Assembly (NCBI RefSeq): GCF_022695985.1
Contig: NZ_JAAPBF010000001.1
Location: forward strand, 1-64,000
Source: Streptomyces sp. NP-1717
GTDB taxonomy: Bacteria > Actinomycetota > Actinomycetes > Streptomycetales > Streptomycetaceae
Length of the DNA: 64,000 bases
Direction: 5' to 3'
A model generated the notes under the pieces. That model was not told the DNA's origin, did no database searches, and saw nothing but the letters and a program-made list of their open reading frames with translations. Positions 16,672 through 26,013 of this stretch are shown one piece after another (the first letter of the stretch is position 1; every line of letters starts with the position of its first letter). The translations under genes were made by a program, and so were the position numbers.

Positions 16672-17835
16672 ATGATCCGGTTCGAGCAGGTGGGCAAGGT
16701 CTACCCGGACGGTACGGCAGCCGTCGCCGACCTGTCCTTCGAGGTCGGCGAAGGCGAGCTGGTGACGCTGGTCGGCCCCTCCGGCTGCGGCAAGACCACC
16801 ACGATGATGATGGTGAACCGGCTGATCGAGCCCACCTCGGGGCGCATCCTGGTGGCCGGGGACGACATCTCCACCGTGGACCCGGTGAGGCTGCGCCGCC
16901 GTATCGGCTATGTCATCCAGCAGGTGGGGCTCTTTCCGCACCGCACGGTTCTCGACAACACCGCGACCGTGCCCGCCCTGACCGGCTGGAAGCGGTCCAG
17001 GGCGCGCGAGCGGGCCGCCGAGCTGCTGGACCTGGTGGGTCTCGATCCGAAGCGGTACGGGCCGCGCTACCCGGCGCAGTTGTCGGGCGGGCAGCGTCAG
17101 CGGGTGGGGGTGGCACGCGCGCTGGCCGCCGATCTGCCGGTGCTGCTGATGGACGAGCCGTTCGGCGCGGTGGACCCGGTGGTGCGCGAGCGCCTCCAGA
17201 ACGAGTTCCTGAGGCTTCAGGCGACGGTCCGCAAGACGGTGCTCATGGTCACGCACGACATCGAGGAGGCGGTGCGGATGGGCGACCGCGTCGCGGTGTA
17301 CGGGGAGGGGCGCGTCGAGCAGTACGACACCCCGGCCGCCGTGCTCGGCAGACCGGCCACCCCGTACGTCGCGGAGTTCGTCGGCGCCGACCGGGGGCTG
17401 AAACGGCTGTCGGTCACCACGATCGAGCCGGCCGACCTGGAGCAGCCGCCGGTGGCGCGGCTCGACGAGCCGGCCGCGAACGCGGCGCGGCGGCTGCGCG
17501 AGGAGGGCGCGCGCTGGGCGGTGGTGCTGAACGGGGGCGGTGAGCTGCACGGCTGGGTGTCGGCGCGGGCGCTGGAGAGCACGGACGGGTACGGGACGGT
17601 GGGTGACACGGCGCGCCGTATGGAGGCCCGGGTGCCGGTCGGGGCGCCGCTGAAGCAGGCGTTCGGCGAGATGCTCCAGCATGACGCGGGGTGGGTGGCG
17701 GTGGTGGACGGTTCACGGTTCGCGGGTGTGCTGACGCCGGCGAAGCTGCACGAGGCGCTGCGCCGGGCGGTGGGCGCGGACGCGCACGGGATCGCGCGCG
17801 GCGAGGTCGGGTTCGACTCGGTGGCGGACGCGTAG
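16672..17835 (+). CDS. Glycine betaine/choline-type ABC ATPase with CBS domains (OpuCA/ProV-like)
   Basis: 387 residues. ATPase domain 1-240: Walker A GPSGCGKTT, signature LSGGQRQRVGVARAL, Walker B LLMDEPFGAVDP, switch VTHDIEEAVRMGDR. Residues about 250-370 form a CBS pair, the ionic-strength sensing module of osmoprotectant importers. It stands alone: the matching permeases and binding protein (27189-29526) have no ATPase beside them and lie 10 kb away on the other strand. It most probably energises that system. Osmotic import of compatible solutes is inferred from family. Confidence 0.88.
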   Translation: MIRFEQVGKVYPDGTAAVADLSFEVGEGELVTLVGPSGCGKTTTMMMVNRLIEPTSGRILVAGDDISTVDPVRLRRRIGYVIQQVGLFPHRTVLDNTATVPALTGWKRSRARERAAELLDLVGLDPKRYGPRYPAQLSGGQRQRVGVARALAADLPVLLMDEPFGAVDPVVRERLQNEFLRLQATVRKTVLMVTHDIEEAVRMGDRVAVYGEGRVEQYDTPAAVLGRPATPYVAEFVGADRGLKRLSVTTIEPADLEQPPVARLDEPAANAARRLREEGARWAVVLNGGGELHGWVSARALESTDGYGTVGDTARRMEARVPVGAPLKQAFGEMLQHDAGWVAVVDGSRFAGVLTPAKLHEALRRAVGADAHGIARGEVGFDSVADA

Positions 17836-17849
17836 GACATGCCCGTGCC

Positions 17850-17885
17850 GCCGGGCGGGGGTGTGTGGCAAGGACCCCGCCCGGC
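17850..17885. terminator. Hairpin between convergent genes
   Basis: Arms 17850-17860 and 17875-17885 (GCCGGGCGGGG and its complement) pair over 11 bp with a 14-base loop, placed between the end of the Opu-type ATPase gene and the end of the secreted glycosidase-like gene. Confidence 0.65.
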
Positions 17886-17894
17886 GACGACGGT

Positions 17895-18974
17895 TCAGCC
17901 CCGTGCGACGGCGATCGAGCCCTTGAGCCGTTCGCCCGCCTCGTAGACCATGTACGGCACACCGCGGTCGGTCCCGAAGCTCGGCGCGGCGCTGCGCCCG
18001 TTGTCGGGCGCGGTGTTGGCGGAGTCGTAGAACAGACCGAGGTGGTTGCGGCGGCCGAAGTCGTTGCCGACCTCGGTGATCAGCAGATTGCCGCCGTTCT
18101 CCTTGCTGTTGTTGTAGACGACGTACGTGCTGCCGCCGCGGCTGAGCAGGTGCGGCCCGCCGATGTTGTTCGCGCCGACGTCGGAGTGGCGGACGAGCGG
18201 CGTCTGGTCGAAGGTCCAGTTGCGGCCGTCGCTCGACCAACCCCAGGCGATGTCACGGTGGTTGGACGTGTTGTTCAGCATGAAGAGCATCACGTAGTGC
18301 GCGCCGCGCGAGGGCAGTTCGTGCGCGAAGACACGGGCGTACGAGGTCTCGGTACTGCCGGCGGGCATCATCGCGGTGGTGAGGACCACCTTGTCGTACG
18401 TGAAGGTGATCCCGTCCCTGGAACGGGCGAGGCGGGTCGTGCCGTTCTCGCCGTGGAAGTAGAGCCACAGCTCCTTGAGGTCCGCCCGCCAGATGACGTG
18501 CGGTGAGGCGACGTGGCTGACCTTGTAGTGCGGCTGCCAGTTGTTGGAGACGATCGGGTTGGCGGTGTACTCGGTGAACGGCCCTTCCAGGGAGTCGCCG
18601 TAGGCCAGGCAGATACCGCCGGGCGCGTCGTGCGGACCGTAGTAGAGGTAGTAACGGCCCAGCGGATTGGCCAGTTTGTCGTAGACGCCCCGGATGCACG
18701 GGAAGATGATCTCGCCGGTGGGGTTGTACTTGAGCTGGGAGGGCGTCAGGAGGGTCTTGAGATAGCGGTAGTCGGGGAATCCGCCGGGCGCCGCCGCGGG
18801 GGCGGGGGCGGCCCCGGCGGGAGCCGCGGCGGCGCTGCCCGCCGCCGCGCCGGTGGCGGCCACGCCTGAGGCCACCGCCGCGGTCGCCGCCGCCGCGCGC
18901 AGGAACATCCGCCGGCCGGGGTTCCGCGGCTCGGACGTCTCGTGCCGGTGCGCGTTGCTGTCGTGCTGTGTCAT
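17895..18974 (-). CDS. Tat-exported glycosidase-like protein (five-bladed propeller type, GH43-like)
   Basis: 359 residues. RRMFLRAAAATAAVAS is a twin-Arg signal followed by an Ala-rich hydrophobic stretch, then an Ala/Pro linker to about residue 68. The remaining 290 residues have repeating aromatic strands (YYLYYGPHDAPGGICLAYGDSLEGPF, WLYFHGENGTTRLARSRDG) typical of GH43/GH117-like beta-propeller enzymes, including the SLEGPFTEY block. No catalytic acids can be fixed by eye. Last gene of the LacI-controlled cluster, 28 bases after the transporter gene. It probably processes the outside substrate that the transporter then imports. Confidence 0.7.
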   Translation of the reverse strand: MTQHDSNAHRHETSEPRNPGRRMFLRAAAATAAVASGVAATGAAAGSAAAAPAGAAPAPAAAPGGFPDYRYLKTLLTPSQLKYNPTGEIIFPCIRGVYDKLANPLGRYYLYYGPHDAPGGICLAYGDSLEGPFTEYTANPIVSNNWQPHYKVSHVASPHVIWRADLKELWLYFHGENGTTRLARSRDGITFTYDKVVLTTAMMPAGSTETSYARVFAHELPSRGAHYVMLFMLNNTSNHRDIAWGWSSDGRNWTFDQTPLVRHSDVGANNIGGPHLLSRGGSTYVVYNNSKENGGNLLITEVGNDFGRRNHLGLFYDSANTAPDNGRSAAPSFGTDRGVPYMVYEAGERLKGSIAVARG

Positions 18975-19002
18975 GTCGTTCTCCGTTCCGGGAGTTGAGA
19001 GA

Positions 19003-20283
19003 TCACAGATAGGTGGCGGCGGTGACGCAGAATCCGCCGAGGGCGACAGCCCAGACGTACGGCAGGGTCCGCACCATCACCTGCTGCGGTGTGACCCCGC
19101 TGTACTGGGCGCTCCATACGGTCTGGGTGCTGGTCGGGTCCGACACACCGAAGACCTGGTTGTACGAGGTGGCCAGCCCCAGTACCGCGACGGCCGGGTA
19201 GATGCCGGCGGCGATGAGGACACCGGCGATTCCGGCGCCGAGGCCGAAGACGTTCAGCGGTCCCCGGTAGAGGCAGAGCGGCACGAGCAGGGTGAAGACC
19301 ACGACGAACAGCACCGGGTTCTGCGGGCTGACCGCCTTGATCAGCGGCTCCAGCGCCTCCACCGCGCCGGGCAGCTTCACCGCGGCCAGCAGGATTCCGA
19401 TGGCGATGAACAGCACGATCGGCGCCGCCGCGATCTCGAAACCGCCGTACAGGGTGCGCAGCAGCCGCTTGTTCATCTCGCCCGGCCGGGTGGTGGTGAA
19501 CAGCGCGTACAGGACACCGGCCAGCATCGACGGCAGGATCGGGATCTCGAAGCCGAGAGCGAGGACCAGTGGGACGAGCGGGGTGAGGAGCGCGTACCAC
19601 GGTGCGTCGCCGAGCTGCTTGCGGCGTGAAGCGGGCTTCGCGGAGGCGGACTTGAGCGACCAGGCGTGTTCGACGCCGCGCCGCCGCGTCTCGATGAGGA
19701 CGAAGAGGACGGCGGCGGCCAGGGCGAACGGGAACAGCTTCAGCATGAAGCCGCGCACCGTCTCGACGGGCAGTTCGAGCGCGGTCGAGAAGAACTGCCA
19801 GATGGGCAGTTCGAAGGGCATGCCCGCGGCGATGCCCATCAGGATCGTGCCGGCGGCGGTGACCTTGGGGATGCCGACGGCGATCATGGCGGGGATGCCT
19901 ATGATCCCGGCGAGCATCGCGGCGGGCGCCGAGCCCGTGACCGTACCGACGAGGGTGGAGACGCCGAGTACCCCGAGGGCGACCACGACCGGGCGGTCGC
20001 CGCCGAACTCGACGATCTTGCGGACGAGGGTGCCCGCGATGCCGGTCTCGTCGAGGAGTTTGCCGAGCCAGGAGCCCAGCAGGATCGCGATCATCGTGGC
20101 GGCGAGGGCCGGCGCGCCCTCCTGGATGACCGTGTCCAGGACGCTGTTCTCGCCGGTCAGCGGGGCGCCCGCGAGGAAGGCGATGGCGACGGCCAGGATG
20201 ACGAGGGCGAAGGCGGTGGGGAGTCTGCGGGTGAGCATCGCGGCGACACCGGCCGCCATGACGAGAAGGATGACGACGCCCAT
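19003..20283 (-). CDS. Ion-transporter superfamily carboxylate permease
   Basis: 426 residues with about 11-12 hydrophobic helices. The first half ends in VTGSAPAAMLAGIIGIPAMIAVG and the second in LGLATSYNQVFGVSDPTSTQ, the paired hairpin-loop regions typical of IT-superfamily (citrate/gluconate/dicarboxylate) secondary carriers. It starts five bases after the stop of the preceding gene and so is translationally coupled. Sits in a cluster with hydantoinase A, suggesting uptake of a carboxylate or cyclic amide acid; the substrate is inferred only. Confidence 0.75.
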   Translation of the reverse strand: MGVVILLVMAAGVAAMLTRRLPTAFALVILAVAIAFLAGAPLTGENSVLDTVIQEGAPALAATMIAILLGSWLGKLLDETGIAGTLVRKIVEFGGDRPVVVALGVLGVSTLVGTVTGSAPAAMLAGIIGIPAMIAVGIPKVTAAGTILMGIAAGMPFELPIWQFFSTALELPVETVRGFMLKLFPFALAAAVLFVLIETRRRGVEHAWSLKSASAKPASRRKQLGDAPWYALLTPLVPLVLALGFEIPILPSMLAGVLYALFTTTRPGEMNKRLLRTLYGGFEIAAAPIVLFIAIGILLAAVKLPGAVEALEPLIKAVSPQNPVLFVVVFTLLVPLCLYRGPLNVFGLGAGIAGVLIAAGIYPAVAVLGLATSYNQVFGVSDPTSTQTVWSAQYSGVTPQQVMVRTLPYVWAVALGGFCVTAATYL

Positions 20284-20287
20284 GGCG

Positions 20288-20929
20288 TTACTTCTTTCTT
20301 CCGTGCGAGGGCCTCTGCGGGGTCCCGTGCTGCGGTTCGGCCACGGCGGCGAGGGCGGCCGTCAGCATGAGCGGGCTGCGGCCGAGGCCGCATACGGTGC
20401 GGGCGTAGGCATGGGCGGCGATCTCGTCGGCGCCCGCGACATGGCCGTGGAGACGGTGGCGTCCGGCGCGGAGCACGACATGGCCGAGCGACCGCTTCAG
20501 GGCCGTCTTCGCCGGGCCGTGGTGGAGCTGTTCGTGCACGGCCTCGTGGGCGATCGCCGCCGCGCGTACCGAACCGGCGGGATACCAGTGGCGCCAGCCG
20601 AGCCGGTCGGTCAACTCCTCGGCGAGGGCCAGGGTGTCGGTGAACAGTTCGACGGTCGGGACCGGCCGGGAGGTGTAGCGGGCGAGGAGACCTTTCGCGA
20701 GGCCGTCGCCGCGCTCCACGACGCGTGCGGTGGGTTCGACATGGGCGAGTGCGGCGCCGAACTCGTCGGCGGTACGCGCCCATCGGCGCAGGCGCCCGGG
20801 GTCGCGGCCCTCGTGCGTGGGGGTGTTCGCGAGCAGCCGGACGCCGAACTCGATGTCGTCGGTCGCCACGAGCGCGTCGAGTTCTTCGAGCGTCCCCGGC
20901 CGGACACGGTCGAGCAGCGAGGCGGTCAT
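20288..20929 (-). CDS. Unknown protein with an HExxH segment
   Basis: 213 residues; ATG overlaps the hydantoinase stop as ATGA. I do not recognise the family. It has no signal peptide and no TM helix. Near residue 128 it reads AIAHEAVHEQLHHG, containing HEAVH, the HExxH zinc-protease consensus, with further His residues, and ADEIAAHAYAR about 40 residues later offers acidic and His ligands. This could be a metal site or chance. Its fixed place between hydantoinase and transporter suggests a role in the same pathway. Confidence 0.6.
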   Translation of the reverse strand: MTASLLDRVRPGTLEELDALVATDDIEFGVRLLANTPTHEGRDPGRLRRWARTADEFGAALAHVEPTARVVERGDGLAKGLLARYTSRPVPTVELFTDTLALAEELTDRLGWRHWYPAGSVRAAAIAHEAVHEQLHHGPAKTALKRSLGHVVLRAGRHRLHGHVAGADEIAAHAYARTVCGLGRSPLMLTAALAAVAEPQHGTPQRPSHGRKK

Positions 20930-23055
20930 GACCGCACCTCCAGCACGGCGACGACGGGTTCGTCGGCGGCGCGTGCGCGCAGTTCGCTGCGGGCGAGCGC
21001 CAGCAGGGGCTGCGGATCGAGTACGCCGGAGAGGTCGGCGATCCGGGAGCCGAGGAGGAGCCGCAGGGCGGGGGCGCGGACGCCGCCGTCGCCGTACGAC
21101 GTGGCGTCCTTGACCAGCCCGGCGAGGACTTCGGGGGCGCGGCCGACGGTCGTGGTCTCGACATGGGCGTCCGGCGCGTGGAGCCGTACGACCCCGTCGG
21201 CGTCCACGACCCGCACGGGGTGGCGGTCCGCGCGGAACCGGCGGCGCACGTCGGTGCCGTAGACGGTGTGCGCGGGGGTGCCCGCGAGCACGCGCACCGA
21301 CGCCGGGTCGGTCTTGAGGCTCTCGGCGGCGGCGCGCAGCCGGTCGGCGTCGTCGGCCCGGTGGGCACGGTCCTGCGTGCGCAGTTCGGTGGCGCCGGTC
21401 GCGACGGCCCGCACGGTGCTGGTCTGCGGGTCGACGGTGACCTCCACCTCGACACCGTCGGCGGCGGCGCCCTGGGCGACCACGGCGGCCTCGGCCTCGG
21501 CCCGGACGGCGAGGATCTGTTCCTGCCCGGCGCCGGGGATGATGCGTTCGACCTGCTCACGGATGAGAGCGAGGGCGACACCGATGGGGCTGATGACCTC
21601 GTTGTGGCGGGCGATCCTGCCCTCCTGGCCGGAGACGGCCGCGAGGTGCGGGGTGACGGCGGCCGCGCCTCCGCCGCCGCCGACGAGCACGGCGGTGTCC
21701 TTGTCGAGGCGGTAGTCGCGGATCATCGCGTCGACCACGGACTTCACCTGGTCGGTGCCGGCGTCCAGGACGCGGGCCGCCGCCGTGGCGACGTCGGTGC
21801 CGAGCGTGGCCGCCAGGGGTTCGATCGCGGCCTTCGCCACGGCCGGGTCGCAGTGGGCGAAGTCCCCTTCCGGGACCCGGCCGAGCGCGTTGGCCGCGCA
21901 CGTCATGGTGATCGCGAAGCGTCCCCCGGCGGCGTCGAGCACGGCGTAGTCGGCGGGGTCGTCGTCCATCGGCCGGATCGTGGTGACCTTCGCGTCCCGC
22001 AGGTCGTCGAGTGTCGCGTAACAGGCGTACGGCAGCCCGGCGATGTGCGCGCTGCGCGGTCCGGCGCCGGTGACCTTGCCGCCGCCGATGCGGACCATGG
22101 AGCCGCCGCCGACACCGACGGTCCGCACGTCGAGCGCCGACAGGTACGACGTCTTGCCGAGGATGGTGGCGTGCCGGACGGCGACCTTGCCGCGCCGTAC
22201 GACGCTGATGTCGGTGGACGTGCCGCCGGTCTCCAGGAACAGGCCCTCGCTGACGCGCTCCTGCATGAGCGCGCCGGCGACACCCGCCGCCGGTCCGGAC
22301 AGCACCGTCAGCAGCGGCCTGCGCCGCATCTCGTCCAGCGACATCACTCCCCCGTCGCAGCGCATCACCATCAGCGGCGCGCTCACGCCCGCCTTGACGA
22401 TGGAGGTGTCGACGAGATCGGCGGTGGCGAGCATGCGGGGCAGGATCGCGGCGTTCACGACGGCGGTCCGGGTGCGCTTGTGGAGCCCGTACAGCGAGGT
22501 GATCTCGTGCGCGGCGGTCGTGGGCAGTCCCCGCTCCCCGGCGGCGGCGACGACCGCGTCCTCGCCCTCGGGGCGGTCGACGCTGAACGGCTGGCTGGTG
22601 ACGACGGCCTGGGCGCCTTCCTGGACGACCGCGTCGACGGCGGCGCGTACGGCGGGCGCGTCGTCCGGGTCGGCGACATGGGCGTAGGCGAGCGGAAGCC
22701 GTTTGCCGGGGGTGAGTTCGAGCTTCCGGAAGGCGGCCAGCCTGCGGGTGAACGCGGCGCTCGGACCGGCGCCGATGCCGATCAGACCGACGGTGGCGAC
22801 GTCGCCCTCCAGCAGGGCGTTGGTAGCCTGGGTCGTGCCGTGGGCCAGGAAGGCCACGTCCTTCGGGGCGTGTCCGGTCTGTTCCAGCAGGCGGTCGAGA
22901 GCTTCGACGATGCCGTGGGCGACGCCGTCCTCGTGATGGTGGCTGGTGGGGACCTTCACCTGCCCCAGAAGTCGCAGGGTCGTGGCGTCTACGGCCACGG
23001 CGTCGGTGAAGGTTCCGCCCACGTCGATGCCGACGCGGATGCGGTGGGTGTTCAT
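20926..23055 (-). CDS. Hydantoinase/oxoprolinase family protein, HyuA-type subunit
   Basis: 709 residues. N-terminal actin-like ATPase fold with VGIDVGGTFTDAVAVD, later FLAHGTTQATNALLEG and LFLETGGTSTDISVVRRG, then GVGGGSMVRIGGG: all standard HyuA blocks that bind ATP and the amide substrate. The family opens five-membered cyclic amides or carboxylates ketones (5-oxoprolinase, N-methylhydantoinase, acetone/acetophenone carboxylase). The normal partner HyuB is not in the window, so this may be a stand-alone type. AAGGAGGTG precedes the ATG. The following gene overlaps its stop by 4 bases. Confidence 0.85.
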   Translation of the reverse strand: MNTHRIRVGIDVGGTFTDAVAVDATTLRLLGQVKVPTSHHHEDGVAHGIVEALDRLLEQTGHAPKDVAFLAHGTTQATNALLEGDVATVGLIGIGAGPSAAFTRRLAAFRKLELTPGKRLPLAYAHVADPDDAPAVRAAVDAVVQEGAQAVVTSQPFSVDRPEGEDAVVAAAGERGLPTTAAHEITSLYGLHKRTRTAVVNAAILPRMLATADLVDTSIVKAGVSAPLMVMRCDGGVMSLDEMRRRPLLTVLSGPAAGVAGALMQERVSEGLFLETGGTSTDISVVRRGKVAVRHATILGKTSYLSALDVRTVGVGGGSMVRIGGGKVTGAGPRSAHIAGLPYACYATLDDLRDAKVTTIRPMDDDPADYAVLDAAGGRFAITMTCAANALGRVPEGDFAHCDPAVAKAAIEPLAATLGTDVATAAARVLDAGTDQVKSVVDAMIRDYRLDKDTAVLVGGGGGAAAVTPHLAAVSGQEGRIARHNEVISPIGVALALIREQVERIIPGAGQEQILAVRAEAEAAVVAQGAAADGVEVEVTVDPQTSTVRAVATGATELRTQDRAHRADDADRLRAAAESLKTDPASVRVLAGTPAHTVYGTDVRRRFRADRHPVRVVDADGVVRLHAPDAHVETTTVGRAPEVLAGLVKDATSYGDGGVRAPALRLLLGSRIADLSGVLDPQPLLALARSELRARAADEPVVAVLEVRS

Positions 23056-23200
23056 GGCTTGGGCACCTCCTTGTGCAGGGTGGGCATGGCGCGGGCGGTG
23101 AGGCCGGGCGGGGCAGGTGGAGCTGCTCCTGCCCGGCTGTCCGCCGCCGTTGTCGTTCTGTGAACTGCTGTGAACGGCCGCCGCGTGAGTGGCGGCTCTG

Positions 23201-24814
23201 TCAGTAGCCGCGTACGTCCGGCCAGTGGCGCTGAACTCCTTCGCGGTCGAGCAGCCGGGCGAATTGGTCGAACCGCTTGTCCTCGGCCTGGACCTGGTGC
23301 GGTTCGACGCCCTCGGCGACGCAGTGCGCGGCCAGTGCGCCCGCGACCTCGCCGATGTTCCATTCCACCGGGTGGAGCCGGTAGCAGCCGTTGGTGATGT
23401 GGGTGGTGCCGATGTTCTTTCCGGCGGGCAGCAGATTGCGGACGCGGCGCGGTACGAGGGCGCCGAGGGGGATCTCGAAGGGCACCGAGCCGATGTCGAT
23501 GTAGTTGTCGCCGCCGGTCGAGGGGTGCAGGTCGATGCGGTAGTTGCCGACGCCGACGGAGTCCCGGTAGCGGGTGCCGCCGTAGGGTCCGACGATGTCG
23601 ATCGCGACGTCGTGCTCGGTGACGGTGGTGACCGCCTTGATACGGCGCGACTCGCGTACGTACGGCGCCTTGGCCAGCCCGTCGCGCGTGCCGGTGACGT
23701 CGGGGCGCAGCCGCAGCCCGGGGAATCCCTGGCCGCCGTCGGCGCGGGGCGCCTCGGTCTGGAGCCAGTACAGGACGGACAGCGACAGCTGGCGCGCCTC
23801 GGCGAGCGCGGCGGCCGACGTCTCCTCGCCGCCGCCGATCAGGGGCTTGAGCCAGTAGTCGTTCAGGGGCCAGTTGACGAGCGTGATGTCGGAGTCGAAC
23901 GCGCCGGGCCGGTGCAGCTTGCGGGCGAGGATCCGGCGGAAGCCGAACAGTTCCTTGTCGCCCGCGTCGGCCGACTGGTCGGCGGTGACGTCGAGCGGGT
24001 CGAGGTCCGGGTTGGGGACGAAGGTGCGCGGTACGGCCTGAAGGGTGCGGGGGTCGGGCGCGAGGAAACCGAGCAGCGGTCCGGGCCAGAAGTCCGGCTG
24101 GTAGCTCCGCCAGAAGTCGTAGTCGGCCGGCCGCTCGATGGTGTGGTCCTCGCCCTCGTGGTGGGAGAGCGCGAAACACACCGTGATGCCCTGCTGGTTG
24201 AGGGGCTGTGCCTCGTCGGGGGCGTGCGGCTCGTCGTACTCGCTCCGTGCCTCGGCGCCGATCGCGTGCTCGACACCGGCGAGTTCGAGCAGTTCACCGG
24301 TCTCGGTCGCGTCGATGACGTAACGGGCGGCGATAGTACGGCGGGTGCCGTCGCGCAGATCGGTGAGCGTGACCGACCGTACGGTGTCGTCGTCGCCCGC
24401 CTCGGCGGCGACCGCGCAGTGCTCGGTCAGGAGCGTGAGCCGGCCCGACGAGCGGTGCGGGGCGAGCATCGCCTCCATCACCGCGAGGGCGACGCGCGGT
24501 TCGTGGCAGAGCTTGCTGACGCGGCCCGCGCCCGGGTTGAGGTCGGTGAGGGCCAGCGCCTCGGAGCGCAGCGGGTACCACCGCCGGTAGTGGTCCCTGA
24601 TGGATTGGCGCAGGGTGCGGTAGGAGGCGGTGGTGCCGAACTGCTCGACCCACGGGTGCTCGTCCGGCGGGACGGCCTGGGAGGTGAGCTGGCCGCCGAT
24701 CCAGTCCGTCTCCTCGGTGAGGACGACGGTGCGTCCGGCACGGCAGGCGGCCAGTGCGGCGGCCACGCCGCCGAGTCCGGAGCCCACGATGAGGATGTCG
24801 GGTGCGGATGTCAC
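23201..24814 (-). CDS. FAD-dependent oxidoreductase (FAD_oxidored family)
   Basis: 537 residues from GTG 24814 behind AAGGAG. It begins with the dinucleotide-binding loop ILIVGSGLGGVAAALAACRAG and then ETDWIGGQLTSQ, the hallmark of the family that includes secreted-substrate and sugar-acid dehydrogenases. YVIDATETGELLELAGV is the second FAD-contact block and PAGKNIGTTHITNGCYRLHPVEWNIGE lies near the C terminus. Such enzymes are regularly found in LacI/GntR-controlled catabolic clusters. Oxidised substrate unknown. Separated from the hydantoinase by 145 bases with no gene. Confidence 0.82.
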   Translation of the reverse strand: MTSAPDILIVGSGLGGVAAALAACRAGRTVVLTEETDWIGGQLTSQAVPPDEHPWVEQFGTTASYRTLRQSIRDHYRRWYPLRSEALALTDLNPGAGRVSKLCHEPRVALAVMEAMLAPHRSSGRLTLLTEHCAVAAEAGDDDTVRSVTLTDLRDGTRRTIAARYVIDATETGELLELAGVEHAIGAEARSEYDEPHAPDEAQPLNQQGITVCFALSHHEGEDHTIERPADYDFWRSYQPDFWPGPLLGFLAPDPRTLQAVPRTFVPNPDLDPLDVTADQSADAGDKELFGFRRILARKLHRPGAFDSDITLVNWPLNDYWLKPLIGGGEETSAAALAEARQLSLSVLYWLQTEAPRADGGQGFPGLRLRPDVTGTRDGLAKAPYVRESRRIKAVTTVTEHDVAIDIVGPYGGTRYRDSVGVGNYRIDLHPSTGGDNYIDIGSVPFEIPLGALVPRRVRNLLPAGKNIGTTHITNGCYRLHPVEWNIGEVAGALAAHCVAEGVEPHQVQAEDKRFDQFARLLDREGVQRHWPDVRGY

Positions 24815-24894
24815 GGGTCTCCTTGAATAGCTGTGTGGTTCCTGGTGCGGTTGTCGCGGTGTGCGGTCGGTGCGGTGGGTGCCCGGTGGGCGGG

Positions 24895-25995
24895 TCAGAG
24901 GTGGGCGGGTGGTGGCGCCGCCGTCGTGCCGGGCCTGAAGGCGCAGGCGACGAGCGGTTCCGTGGCCTGCTCCCCCGCGACCAGCGCGGCGAGCATCCGT
25001 ACGGCGGCGGCGCCCAACTGCGGTCGGGGGATGTCGAATCCGGTGGGCACCGGCCCGTCCGACAGGTCCGGCGGCGGGCTGCCGAGCAGCGCGAGCGAGG
25101 CGTCGCGCGGGCAGTCGATACCGACGAAGTGCGCGGCGCCGTGCAGCGCGCGCCAGGCGTCGCCGGTGTCGGTCTCCTCGGCGACGAACGCGGTCACGCC
25201 GTCGTCGAGCCAGCCGCGCAGCCGTGCGGCGGTGAGGTCGTGCTCCGGGTCGGCGGAGCGGAAGACGGCGTCCGGGCCGCCGGGCAGCCCCGCCTCCTCC
25301 AGGCCCTTGAGGAAGCCGTGCTCACGGTCGGTGGACGCGGGGGCGTCGTCGTCCTCCCGTACGAGCACGATCCGCCGGTGGCCGAGCGCGGCGAGGTGCG
25401 CGACGACCTCCTGGCTGGCGCTGACGTAGTCGGCGCCGACCCAGGCCAGCCCTTCCAGTTCGTCCCGCCGGCCGAGGTGGACCACGGGGAAGCCGTCGGC
25501 GACCAGCCGCAGCAGTTCACCGGCGGGGGCGTGGCGGCCGAGGAAGAGGCAGCCGTCGGCGAGCCGTACACGGCCCAGGGCGTGCGGTCCGGAGGCCCCC
25601 GCGCCGCCCGTGCTGGAGCCGGTGAAGAGCACCAGGTCGTACCCGCGTGCCGCCGCCTCCTGCTCGACGCCGACGAGGAACGGGTAGTACGAGTGCTGCA
25701 CGTCGGTCGGGAAGGTGGACGTGAAGCTGAAGACCCCGAGCAGGTTGTTGCGGGCGGCGGCCAGCCGGCTGGCCGCCGGGTCGGGGACGTAGCCGAGGAT
25801 GCGTACCGCGTCCAGCACCTTGCGCCGGGTCTCCTCGGAGATCGTGGCGCCCTGCTTCCGCGCCCCGAGCACCAGCGAGACCGTGGCCTGCGAGACCCCG
25901 GCGAGTCTGGCGACCTCGGCCTGGCGCGGCCGTGACGTCCGGCCCGCGGGTGCGGGGGTCCGGCCCGGCCGGGCCCGCTTCCTGGGTTCCTCCAC
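24895..25995 (-). CDS. LacI-family transcriptional regulator
   Basis: 366 residues from GTG 25995, GGAGGA five bases upstream. After a basic Arg/Pro-rich N-terminal extension of about 22 residues comes the helix-turn-helix EVARLAGVSQATVSLVLGAR, hinge helix DPAASRLAAARN, and a periplasmic-binding-type effector domain. First gene of the minus-strand catabolic cluster ending at 17895; two palindromes lie in its promoter (26014-26038), so self-control and control of the divergent esterase are likely. Effector probably a sugar or derived acid. Confidence 0.88.
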   Translation of the reverse strand: MEEPRKRARPGRTPAPAGRTSRPRQAEVARLAGVSQATVSLVLGARKQGATISEETRRKVLDAVRILGYVPDPAASRLAAARNNLLGVFSFTSTFPTDVQHSYYPFLVGVEQEAAARGYDLVLFTGSSTGGAGASGPHALGRVRLADGCLFLGRHAPAGELLRLVADGFPVVHLGRRDELEGLAWVGADYVSASQEVVAHLAALGHRRIVLVREDDDAPASTDREHGFLKGLEEAGLPGGPDAVFRSADPEHDLTAARLRGWLDDGVTAFVAEETDTGDAWRALHGAAHFVGIDCPRDASLALLGSPPPDLSDGPVPTGFDIPRPQLGAAAVRMLAALVAGEQATEPLVACAFRPGTTAAPPPAHL

Positions 25996-26013
25996 CGTGT
26001 TCCTCCGGATCGT

